From NCBI GenBank assembly GCA_024679435.1, contig JAIBDK010000101.1, forward strand, positions 1 through 7,819: 7,819 bases of DNA, in the 5' to 3' direction. The stretch comes from Gammaproteobacteria bacterium. GTDB taxonomy: Bacteria; Pseudomonadota; Gammaproteobacteria; Arenicellales; Poriferihabitantaceae. This document shows, one piece after another, positions 1-5,593 of this stretch. A program made the position numbers and the translations under genes. Below the pieces are notes generated by a model that searched no databases, was not told where the DNA came from, and worked only from the letters and a program-made list of their open reading frames with translations. Each line of letters starts with the position of its first letter. The first letter of the stretch is position 1.

Positions 1-710
1 CGTTGGTCACAAAATCCCGAACATTTGCAGAAAAATGCGCACCCAACCCCCATCTCCTGGCGGTAATGGACAGGTTATTAGGCCCCAGATGTGAACGCTA
101 TCAGTTACACGTCACCATGCTGGTCCATATTGGGCCAGATGAAACACCGCAAATTCTGCATCGTGATGATGGTCTTTTGCCGTTTACGCATCCTGGACCA
201 GAATCATTGTGTAACACCATGTGGGCACTGACAGATTTCACAGAAGAAAATGGCGCAACCAACGTCATCTTAGGCAGCCATAAATGGTCAGATGACCGTG
301 TACCCGGCGAAGATGATGAAATTATTCAGGCGGTGATGCCCAAGGGATCGTGCATGGTTTATGTCGGATCTGTTTGGCACGGCGGAGCACGCAACCGCAC
401 ACAGGATGAATGGAGAACCGGACTGATCAGCGGCTACAGCCTTGGCTGGTTGCGTCAGGAAGAAAATATGTATCTGGCAGTTCCGCCTCATGTCGCTAAA
501 ACCCTCCCGGAGCAGGTCCAACATCTTATCGGCTATAAAATACACGGCTCATTTCTGGGTTGGGTAGAAGGACAGGATCCAAGTATTGTTCTTCAGGACC
601 ATTATAGCGATGTTATGCCCGCAGTCGCTGAGGGTGGTGAAGCTACCGAAGACAGCAAGTTCCTAAAAGCGGCCACTCTGGGCGAACCCAAATGGGTCGA
701 AATAGCCTGA
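1..710 (+). CDS. Phytanoyl-CoA dioxygenase (PhyH) family protein, 5'-truncated by the window edge
   Basis: This is a non-haem Fe(II)/2-oxoglutarate-dependent oxygenase of the PhyH family, probably a cytoplasmic hydroxylase of a small organic substrate. The frame is open to the left edge. The first possible start is only a TTG at position 3, so the true start lies outside the window. Numbering from that codon, the iron-binding pair is His53 and Asp55 in ILHRDDG, the distal iron ligand is His126 in WHGGARN, and Arg138 in WRTGLISGY is the likely 2-oxoglutarate carboxylate anchor. The stretch ENGATNVILGSH (82-93) is a typical PhyH core strand and turn. About 235 residues are visible, against roughly 270-310 usual for the family, so perhaps 40-60 N-terminal residues are missing. 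The C-terminal part QEENMYLAVPP resembles bacterial PhyH proteins of unknown substrate. The name reflects the family; activity on phytanoyl-CoA should not be assumed. Nothing downstream is close enough to form an operon with it. Confidence 0.88.
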   Translation, partial: LVTKSRTFAEKCAPNPHLLAVMDRLLGPRCERYQLHVTMLVHIGPDETPQILHRDDGLLPFTHPGPESLCNTMWALTDFTEENGATNVILGSHKWSDDRVPGEDDEIIQAVMPKGSCMVYVGSVWHGGARNRTQDEWRTGLISGYSLGWLRQEENMYLAVPPHVAKTLPEQVQHLIGYKIHGSFLGWVEGQDPSIVLQDHYSDVMPAVAEGGEATEDSKFLKAATLGEPKWVEIA

Positions 711-979
711 TGCCGGTTTTACCTTCTTGTCAAGAGGCAACAATTTAAATCGTTAACTCAGTAAAGACTCATTCACATATCTGTCAAGGAGAATTCTGTT
801 TTGATAACGTGAAAATCTGCAAATAAAGCAAGCTGTCATAAAGCCCGGGTAAACTTAAGGATTTAATTCAGCTATATTTTATTGCTGTATTCAAATACGA
901 AACAGGAAAGTGCAATTCTCATTTCTTGAAAGCTCAAAGCAACAAAATACTTTCCAAAAAAGTTAAATCTAAACTGGCG

Positions 980-997
980 TTTCACACGCATTTCACA
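980..997. repeat. Two TTTCACA direct repeats one helical turn apart
   Basis: TTTCACA occurs at 980-986 and 991-997, an 11-base period that would put both copies on the same face of the DNA. The site lies about 85 bases upstream of the DUF4174 start codon. It could be a regulator binding site, but a 7-base repeat in AT-rich DNA may be chance. Confidence 0.3.
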
Positions 998-1038
998 ACT
1001 CGACCGCTACTGTTCATGCAGTTAATTCCATTATTCAC

Positions 1039-1066
1039 TATCGCACGACAACACTAGTTATCGCAC
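1039..1066. repeat. Two TATCGCAC direct repeats 20 bases apart, just upstream of the DUF4174 gene
   Basis: TATCGCAC is present exactly at 1039-1046 and 1059-1066, with a 20-base period (about two helical turns). The second copy ends 15 bases before the ATG at 1082. The position and helical phasing fit an operator overlapping the promoter or the transcript start. This is an inference from spacing only. Confidence 0.35.
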
Positions 1067-1081
1067 ACATATGATGTTTTT

Positions 1082-1540
1082 ATGTCCACTTTTTGCTCGG
1101 TTGCATTAATAGTTTTGGCCTCTATGTCAAACATTGTAAGCGCTGCCCCGTCGGTTCTGGATCCCTACCGCTGGCACAATAGGCTCCTCATGATTTTCAC
1201 TCCAAACCTCGAAAACTCGGAACTAAAATCTCTCCTAAGTCAGGTAAAACAAGACCAATGTGCCTTTAAAGAACGTGACCTCGTTATGGGCTTAATTGTT
1301 CGAAACGGAACCTCTCAAATCGGGGATACCGCACTTAGCCCAACCTCCACAAAAGATATACGTCAGTTTTTCTCAGTTGAAGCAAGAGAATTCTCTACCA
1401 TCCTGATTGGTAAGGACGGATACGAGAAACTCCGGTTTACCAGGGCTCCTAATCTTAAACAGGTTTTTTCAACAATAGACCAGATGCCTATGCGTAAGCA
1501 AGAGATGCTCCACGCGCAGTCTCCGTGTGAAGCAAATTAA
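1082..1540 (+). CDS. Small exported DUF4174-family protein of unknown function
   Basis: This 152-residue protein has a hydrophobic N-terminus (about residues 5-20) and a signal-peptidase-like site VSA before residue 22, so it is probably periplasmic. The mature part carries the pattern I associate with DUF4174: YRWHNRLLMIFTP (29-41), ERDLVMGLIV (64-73), ILIGKDGYEKLRF (107-119) and the end motif IDQMPMRKQEM. The alternating strands recall a thioredoxin-like fold, but there is no CxxC. The only cysteines in the mature part are Cys60 and Cys149. An in-frame TAG at 1055-1057 forces the start to be near 1082, where the ATG lies. No Shine-Dalgarno sequence precedes it. The n-region has no Lys or Arg, which is odd for a Sec signal. 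It stands alone between PhyH and a convergent tspO, so its context gives no functional hint. Family identity is from pattern memory; function is unknown. Confidence 0.8.
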   Translation: MSTFCSVALIVLASMSNIVSAAPSVLDPYRWHNRLLMIFTPNLENSELKSLLSQVKQDQCAFKERDLVMGLIVRNGTSQIGDTALSPTSTKDIRQFFSVEAREFSTILIGKDGYEKLRFTRAPNLKQVFSTIDQMPMRKQEMLHAQSPCEAN

Positions 1541-1568
1541 AGCCCCCCCGAGGATGCCTTCAAACCAG

Positions 1569-1585
1569 AGCACGCAGCCCGTGCT
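1569..1585. other. Small hairpin between convergent DUF4174 and tspO genes
   Basis: AGCACG (1569-1574) and CGTGCT (1580-1585) are perfect inverted arms around a 5-base loop. The hairpin sits in the 70-base gap between two convergent genes, where a bidirectional terminator would be expected. Neither side has a run of T, so it is not a standard intrinsic terminator. It may only be a weak transcript-end structure. Confidence 0.3.
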
Positions 1586-1610
1586 ATGGAGATCCAGCTT
1601 ACAACTACGA

Positions 1611-2090
1611 CTAATTCAGAAACCAGATGGAAACATTCAATGCTGTCGCAAATGAAACCCATAGAATATAAGGAACAAACAACCAACCCGATATTGGATC
1701 ACAACGGTAAAACCATTTTGCGGTTATGGCGATAGCAATGAGAAGAGCAAAAATATTGATTAGTGCTAAACCAACTTGCTGGTAGCCAAAGAACAGAAGG
1801 GACCATAACGTGTTGAGCCCTAACTGCACAAAAAATAACGCCAGAGCGCGAGTCCGGCGAGCCGAGAGCGCGGTAAGCCAGACCCGCCATGCCGCTACCG
1901 CCATCATCGCGTACAACAGGCTCCAAACCGGGCCGAAAACCCATGCAGGTGGGTTGAAAGCGGGCTTAACAAGCGCAGGATACCAGGTTTCAACACTCGA
2001 CAACGTGACGACCGCACCCACTCCGGAAACGGCAAAGCAGATCACAAAGAAACCGACTAAGAAAAGAACGTTTTTTAATTTAAGAGACAT
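1611..2090 (-). CDS. tspO: TspO/MBR family tryptophan-rich sensory membrane protein
   Basis: This 159-residue membrane protein of the TspO/translocator protein family (bacterial TspO, mitochondrial TSPO) is expected to have five transmembrane helices in the outer or cytoplasmic membrane. Family members bind porphyrins, haem intermediates and sterols, and in bacteria are linked to oxygen, light and stress responses. Hydrophobic segments lie at about 7-30, 47-72, 81-102, 105-127 and 134-158. Diagnostic pieces are the first-loop WYPALVKPAFNPPAWVFGPVW (36-56), LNTLWSLLFFGYQQVGLA (92-109) and PYILWVSFATALN (140-152). Eight tryptophans are spread through the protein, and its length is normal for the family. 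The ATG at 2090 sits directly before the hydrophobic start; the Shine-Dalgarno is poor, and an inverted repeat ends 3 bases upstream of the start. The gene is divergent from nei and convergent with the DUF4174 gene. Recognition is confident; the ligand and physiological role here are not known. Confidence 0.95.
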   Translation of the reverse strand: MSLKLKNVLFLVGFFVICFAVSGVGAVVTLSSVETWYPALVKPAFNPPAWVFGPVWSLLYAMMAVAAWRVWLTALSARRTRALALFFVQLGLNTLWSLLFFGYQQVGLALINIFALLIAIAITAKWFYRCDPISGWLFVPYILWVSFATALNVSIWFLN

Positions 2091-2093
2091 AGC

Positions 2094-2133
2094 GAGACGT
2101 GACTCTACAGCATCATGAACCCTACCACGTCTC
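2094..2133. promoter_or_regulatory. Perfect 8-base inverted repeat in the tspO leader and tspO-nei intergenic region
   Basis: GAGACGTG (2094-2101) and CACGTCTC (2126-2133) are exact reverse complements separated by 24 bases, about three helical turns centre to centre. On the tspO strand, the second arm ends only 3 bases before the ATG. In RNA it could therefore form a stem that covers the ribosome binding region, with a possible tiny frame ATG ATG CTG TAG in the loop. In DNA it could be an operator for one or both divergent genes. A TTTAAT at 2139-2144 is a weak -10 candidate for nei. Function is inferred only from geometry and position. Confidence 0.45.
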
Positions 2134-2192
2134 CGATTTTAATTTCCGATCGAGGTTTGAAGGTCGACATGTCGCAAAGAAAATAAGCCGTC

Positions 2193-3032
2193 ATGCCCGA
2201 AGGACCTGAAATACGTCGCGCCGCTGACAGAGTGGAAAAATCTATCAGAGGCAAGCTGATTCTAGAAGTTGAGTTGCTGCATCCGGGTTTGGCAGGCCGT
2301 GAATCCCTGTTTGTTAACCATTACGTTACCCATATCGATACGCGGGGCAAGGCGATGCTTACTCGACTGTCAAGCGGATGGACCATCTATAGCCACAATC
2401 AGCTGTATGGACGTTGGACCGTTAACCGGGCATCCACCAATCCGCACAGCAACAGGGCGCTTCGTCTCGCCATCACCACCGACTCGCATACTGCGCGGCT
2501 GTGGTCAGCAACTGATATTGATCTCTTTCGCAGTGGCGAAGAAAATTCGCACCCGTTCATCACAAGTCTCGGGCCGGATGTACTCAACCCTGAATCAACA
2601 CCATCTGTTCTGCTTGATCAGCTCGCATCAACTTCGTGTCGTAGACGAAAAGCGGCGTCCCTCATGCTCGATCAGCGCGCTTTTGCCGGACTGGGAAATT
2701 ATCTGCGGTCCGAGATTTTGTTCAAGGCTAACGTTCATCCGGACGACAGACCTGACGATCTCGACAAGGATCACCTCGAACGATGGGCAACAGTTATCTC
2801 CCAGATGTCACTGCGAACCTATCAGACCGGAGGGATTACCGTCGACAAAAAGATGGCCGAAGCCGGAAAAGCATCAAAACGACCACGCAGAACCTGGAGA
2901 CACTACGTGTTCAACCGAGAGGGACTGGATTGCCCAGCATGCGCCACCGCCATTGTTAGGAAGCGCTACGGAGGACGACGTCTAGATTTTTGCCCAACGT
3001 GTCAGATATCAAAACGCGACTTGAAAACTTGA
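2193..3032 (+). CDS. nei: Endonuclease VIII (Nei), bifunctional DNA glycosylase/AP lyase for oxidised pyrimidines
   Basis: This base-excision repair enzyme removes oxidised pyrimidines (thymine glycol, dihydrothymine and similar) and nicks the resulting abasic site. The N-terminus MPEGPEIRRAADRVE nearly repeats E. coli Nei. Pro2 is the Schiff-base nucleophile and Glu3 the general acid, so the start at 2193 is fixed. Lys53 in TRGKAML is the conserved beta-strand lysine. Gln70-Leu71-Tyr72 in SHNQLYGRW matches the Nei void-filling triad, which favours Nei over Fpg/MutM. The helix-two-turn-helix contains GLGNYLRSEIL (166-176). The C-terminal zinc finger is Cys247-x2-Cys250-x16-Cys267-x2-Cys270, with Arg262/Arg263 in the hairpin. 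At 279 residues it is slightly longer than E. coli Nei (263), partly from a basic stretch near 225-235 just before the finger. No strong Shine-Dalgarno precedes it. It is divergent from tspO, and both could belong to oxidative or light stress defence (inference). Confidence 0.95.
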   Translation: MPEGPEIRRAADRVEKSIRGKLILEVELLHPGLAGRESLFVNHYVTHIDTRGKAMLTRLSSGWTIYSHNQLYGRWTVNRASTNPHSNRALRLAITTDSHTARLWSATDIDLFRSGEENSHPFITSLGPDVLNPESTPSVLLDQLASTSCRRRKAASLMLDQRAFAGLGNYLRSEILFKANVHPDDRPDDLDKDHLERWATVISQMSLRTYQTGGITVDKKMAEAGKASKRPRRTWRHYVFNREGLDCPACATAIVRKRYGGRRLDFCPTCQISKRDLKT

Positions 3033-3088
3033 AAATCTAACCTATACGCGCAGGATAATATTTTTTCTCAATCTGCAAAACAAGCCTC

Positions 3089-3118
3089 ATTGTTTAATAC
3101 CGCAGAAAATGAAACAAT
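3089..3118. other. AT-rich inverted repeat in the nei/nitroreductase convergent gap
   Basis: ATTGTTT (3089-3095) and AAACAAT (3112-3118) are perfect inverted arms around a 16-base loop, at the end of the nitroreductase gene. A run of six T at 3061-3066 lies to the left of it. The stem is weak, AT-rich and not followed by a proper T tract, so I would not call an intrinsic terminator. The rest of the 85-base gap (3033-3117) shows nothing else. Confidence 0.25.
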
Positions 3119-3780
3119 CACATAAAAGTTGTAAACGCTTCCGCTTGCCGCCTGTCTGTTCTGTAGTTATTGACCGCCGCCTCGACATCTTCATAGCCCA
3201 TAGCCATTCCACAAATCAGGGTGTGCTCAGCACCGTGCCCGGTAAAAGCCTTGACGATATTCGGGTATTCTCCCAACGCCGCCTGTGGGCAAGTAGCTAA
3301 ACCATGATCCAAAGCGGCAAGCATCACTGACTGAATAAACATGCCGTAATCGAGATAAGACCCGGTTTTCATTATCTGATCCATATAAAAAAGAATCATT
3401 ACAGGAGCGTCAAATGCCCGGTAATTGGCCGCCCACTGGGACTTCCGCCTTCCCAAATCTTCACGTTCAATACTTAGCGCCGCATATAATGCTTTGCCAC
3501 ACGCGATACGGCGGGCCTTAAACGGATCTTTCCACTCTACCGGATAATAGTTGTATTCCATTTTTCCTTTTACACCTCCATGATAAGCGGCTGCCATTTT
3601 TTGACACAATAAATCTTTGTTTTTGCCCGTTAAGACAACAACCTCCCATGGCTGAGTATTAGTGCCCGATGCCGCCCAACGCGCTGTATCGAGGATCATT
3701 TTCAGGATTTCCCGGGATACCGATTGGCGTGTAAAAGCCCGCACAGACTTTCGAGATTTTATGGCTTTGGTTACGTTCAT
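3118..3780 (-). CDS. Nitroreductase-family FMN-dependent oxidoreductase
   Basis: This is a cytoplasmic flavoprotein of the nitroreductase superfamily (FMN-bound homodimer, NAD(P)H-dependent), about 220 residues with the ATG start at 3780. SRKSVRAF (9-16) is the usual FMN-phosphate-binding N-terminus, and WAASGTNTQPWEVVVLTG (35-52) is the second conserved block. The C-terminal region LICGMAMGYED followed by NNYRTDR fits the family's end. The frame continues to a TTG at 3819, but the extra 13 residues (KNPDNHLKEIKK) are polar and unlike homologues that begin a few residues before SRK, so I chose ATG 3780. The Shine-Dalgarno is weak (AAAGAAAT). It lies 87 bases behind the acyl-CoA synthetase and points the same way, so it may be the last gene of that operon or a separate unit. 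The substrate is unknown: family members reduce quinones, nitro compounds, flavins or activated enones. It lacks the look of BluB. Confidence 0.88.
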   Translation of the reverse strand: MNVTKAIKSRKSVRAFTRQSVSREILKMILDTARWAASGTNTQPWEVVVLTGKNKDLLCQKMAAAYHGGVKGKMEYNYYPVEWKDPFKARRIACGKALYAALSIEREDLGRRKSQWAANYRAFDAPVMILFYMDQIMKTGSYLDYGMFIQSVMLAALDHGLATCPQAALGEYPNIVKAFTGHGAEHTLICGMAMGYEDVEAAVNNYRTDRRQAEAFTTFM

Positions 3781-3867
3781 TTTTTTAATTTCTTTAAGAT
3801 GATTATCAGGGTTTTTCAACCTCAGGTAACAACCATGGCTACACTCACATCGAAAACCGCAAAACCA

Positions 3868-5505
3868 TCAGGCAATTTCCCGAAGTTTTCTGCGAATTAT
3901 TTTGCCGGTAGTGGTCATTGGAAAATCGTCAACAAAAGCGATTTCCCTTGGATATTCGTGAGCGGATAATCGGCTCTTCACCCATTCTTTTAATTCATCA
4001 ATCAGGGCGTCTGATTCGACACATCCCGCATTAAGTTGCACAAAGGCTTTGACTATTTCGGTTCGTAATGGATCCGGCTTACCGACGACCGCAGATACTG
4101 CCACAGCGGGATGACCGAGCAAACAATTCTCAATTTCGCCCGGACCAATTCGATATCCCGCTGACGTAATAACATCATCATCCCGACCTACAAACCGTAA
4201 AGCCCCACTTTCTTCAAGCATTCCGATATCACCAGTTAACATCCACTCTCCCGCAAACTTTTCCCGGGTTTTGTCCGTATTATTCCAGTATCCGAGAAAC
4301 ATCACCGGTGTCTTTCCTCGAACCGCAATCTGACCCGCTACGCCCGGATCAAGTATGTGACCGAATTCAGAAATGACAGAAACGTCATGACCGGGAACGG
4401 GATACCCCATCACACCCGGTTGAGGATCTTCCAGACATCCGCAAGAAGAAACAATCATATTGCATTCAGTCTGGCCATAGAACTCGTTAATCCAGAGTCC
4501 GAAAGTTTCTTTTCCCCAATCCAGCAATTCCGCACCCAACGCCTCTCCGGCACTGGCAATGCTGCGCAAAGGGGTTTCCAGCTTTTCACATTCATCCCAC
4601 GACATTCGCATCATTCTTAATGCGGTGGGAGGCAGAAATGCATTTCGAATACCATGCTTGTTAATGAGGGCAACGGCTGTTTCCGCGCTAAATTTATCCA
4701 AGCGACGCGAGACGACGGGAATCCCGTGATGCAACGCAGGCATCAGGACATCCATCAAACCACCAATCCATGCCCAGTCCGCCGGCGTCCACATTTTGTC
4801 CCCAACTTGAGGCAGAAAATCATGGCTCATCTCTACGCCTGGCAAATGTCCCAACAAGGTGCGCTGGGCGTGTAATGCTCCTTTTGGATTCCCCGTCGTG
4901 CCAGATGTATAGATAATCAAAGCCGGGTCCTCGGCCAGAGTATCCACGGGGTCATATAACTCACTATATTTTGCTACTTCTGCAGCTACATTAAGCGTGT
5001 CGAACAACCCGTTTTCCTCAGCAGAATCAATGCATAAAACCTGCGTCAAGTCGGGACACCGGTCTCGTATTGACGAGATTTTCCGAACGCCCTCGTCATT
5101 TGTAATAACTACCCGTGCGGATGAGTCAGAGAGCCGGTACTCCAGTGCCTCCTCACCAAAAAGTGTGAACAACGGAATAGAGATCGCCCCCATTTTCCAT
5201 GCAGCAATATGAGCAATAGCAGTCCAGGGATGCTGAGGCAAGAGTATTCCGATACGATCCTTTTGATTTACCCCAAGAGCGGCAAGCAGATTAGCCAGGC
5301 GATTTGATCTGCTTTTGAGACCCTGATAAGTGACTTCCTCAACGGAATGGCCGGATTTTCCACCCGTATCATGGATAATTGCGACCTGCTCGGGGCGAGC
5401 AAGCGCCCAGCGGTCACATACATCGACTCCCATATTGTAGCGCTCCGGGATATCCCAGACGAATTCATCTCTAATAACTTTCAGAGATTCTTTTATGATC
5501 AACAT
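3868..5505 (-). CDS. AMP-forming acyl-CoA synthetase (short/medium-chain, ANL superfamily)
   Basis: This 545-residue adenylate-forming ligase converts a carboxylic acid, ATP and CoA to acyl-CoA, AMP and PPi in the cytoplasm. Core motifs are all present: the phosphate-binding loop YTSGTTGNPKG (199-209), FYGQTE (342-347), LTGD with Asp426, GRDDDVITSAGYRIGPGEIE (440-459) and the C-terminal TTGKIIRRKLR with catalytic Lys535. The N-terminus VWDIPERYNMGVDVCDRWA (16-34) and the YRIGP form of motif A8 point to the acetyl/medium-chain acyl-CoA synthetase branch, not long-chain FadD or aryl ligases. Length is normal and the gene intact. An in-frame TGA lies a few codons upstream of ATG 5505, which limits the start; no good Shine-Dalgarno precedes this ATG, although a strong unused one lies about 80 bases upstream. 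Together with the upstream mutase and dehydrogenase, it would supply the CoA ester of a short or branched acid (inference). The exact substrate cannot be read from motifs. Confidence 0.93.
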   Translation of the reverse strand: MLIIKESLKVIRDEFVWDIPERYNMGVDVCDRWALARPEQVAIIHDTGGKSGHSVEEVTYQGLKSRSNRLANLLAALGVNQKDRIGILLPQHPWTAIAHIAAWKMGAISIPLFTLFGEEALEYRLSDSSARVVITNDEGVRKISSIRDRCPDLTQVLCIDSAEENGLFDTLNVAAEVAKYSELYDPVDTLAEDPALIIYTSGTTGNPKGALHAQRTLLGHLPGVEMSHDFLPQVGDKMWTPADWAWIGGLMDVLMPALHHGIPVVSRRLDKFSAETAVALINKHGIRNAFLPPTALRMMRMSWDECEKLETPLRSIASAGEALGAELLDWGKETFGLWINEFYGQTECNMIVSSCGCLEDPQPGVMGYPVPGHDVSVISEFGHILDPGVAGQIAVRGKTPVMFLGYWNNTDKTREKFAGEWMLTGDIGMLEESGALRFVGRDDDVITSAGYRIGPGEIENCLLGHPAVAVSAVVGKPDPLRTEIVKAFVQLNAGCVESDALIDELKEWVKSRLSAHEYPREIAFVDDFPMTTTGKIIRRKLREIA

Positions 5506-5593
5506 AGTCTGAATTAGTGTTCAACAAGCGCATGGCGAAAGCGACGTTCTACTGGCTGGTAATTTATAACAAGCGCTGAGATTCTCCTTATAG
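5506..5593 (-). other. Gap with an orphan Shine-Dalgarno sequence between dehydrogenase and acyl-CoA synthetase genes
   Basis: Read on the minus strand, AAGGAG (5584-5589) begins 4 bases after the dehydrogenase TAA. It is the strongest ribosome-binding sequence seen in this operon. No ATG or GTG follows at a usable distance. A TTG 11 bases on is closed after one more codon, and the next ATG (5533) opens a frame of only 20 codons that overlaps the synthetase out of frame. The synthetase start at 5505 itself has no clear Shine-Dalgarno. Confidence 0.5.
5523..5576. repeat. 9-base direct repeat AACAAGCGC
   Basis: AACAAGCGC occurs exactly at 5523-5531 and 5568-5576, with 36 bases between copies, inside the 88-base gap before the acyl-CoA synthetase. 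The 36 bases show no terminal inverted repeats. It could be a deletion or insertion scar, a regulator site, or chance. Confidence 0.4.

Larger units (their letters stand above)
711..1081. other. AT-rich intergenic region without a convincing gene
   Basis: This 371-base gap lies between two plus-strand genes. I see no coding potential beyond very short frames and no tRNA-like fold. It holds several small ordered patterns: an imperfect dyad at 869-887 (CAGCTATA, three T, TATTGCTG, one mismatched pair), two copies of TTTCACA 11 bases apart (980-986 and 991-997), and two copies of TATCGCAC 20 bases apart (1039-1046 and 1059-1066). It probably contains the promoter of the downstream DUF4174 gene, but I could not pick a convincing -35/-10 pair. 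No GC-rich hairpin with a T tract follows the PhyH stop. Confidence 0.6.

Noticed and set aside
719..740. Possible terminator after the PhyH gene around CCTTCTTG and CAAGAGG
   Set aside because: The arms are nearly contiguous with no workable loop and there is no T tract, so an RNA hairpin terminator is unlikely.
869..887. Dyad CAGCTATA / TATTGCTG as a terminator or operator
   Set aside because: The stem is AT-rich with a 3-base loop and one mismatch, and no T run follows. It is listed only as a pattern in the intergenic description.
1810..2118. A 102-codon + strand frame opposite tspO
   Set aside because: It is antisense to a clear TspO protein, and its translation is low-complexity and basic with no recognisable motif.
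2169..2186. Tiny frame ATG TCG CAA AGA AAA TAA in frame just upstream of nei
   Set aside because: Five codons with no ribosome site. Its stop shows that nei cannot start earlier, and I see no reason to call it a leader peptide.
2269..2985. A 238-codon open frame on the + strand inside nei
   Set aside because: It overlaps nei in another frame. nei has full catalytic and zinc-finger motifs, whereas this frame is rich in Cys, Arg and Ser and matches no family I recognise.
2193..3032. Fpg/MutM (8-oxoguanine glycosylase) instead of Nei
   Set aside because: The start MPEGPEIRRAAD and the QLY triad at 70-72 are Nei features; Fpg normally begins MPELPEVE.
3118..3780. BluB (5,6-dimethylbenzimidazole synthase), tempting because a B12-dependent mutase lies in the same cluster
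   Set aside because: The protein has the ordinary nitroreductase N-terminal block SRKSVRAF and GTNTQPWEV, and lacks the BluB-type N-terminal extension and pattern.
3781..3819. N-terminal extension of the nitroreductase from a TTG start
   Set aside because: The added residues are polar and lysine-rich, the GAGG before the TTG is directly adjacent with no spacing, and ATG 3780 fits the family N-terminus better.
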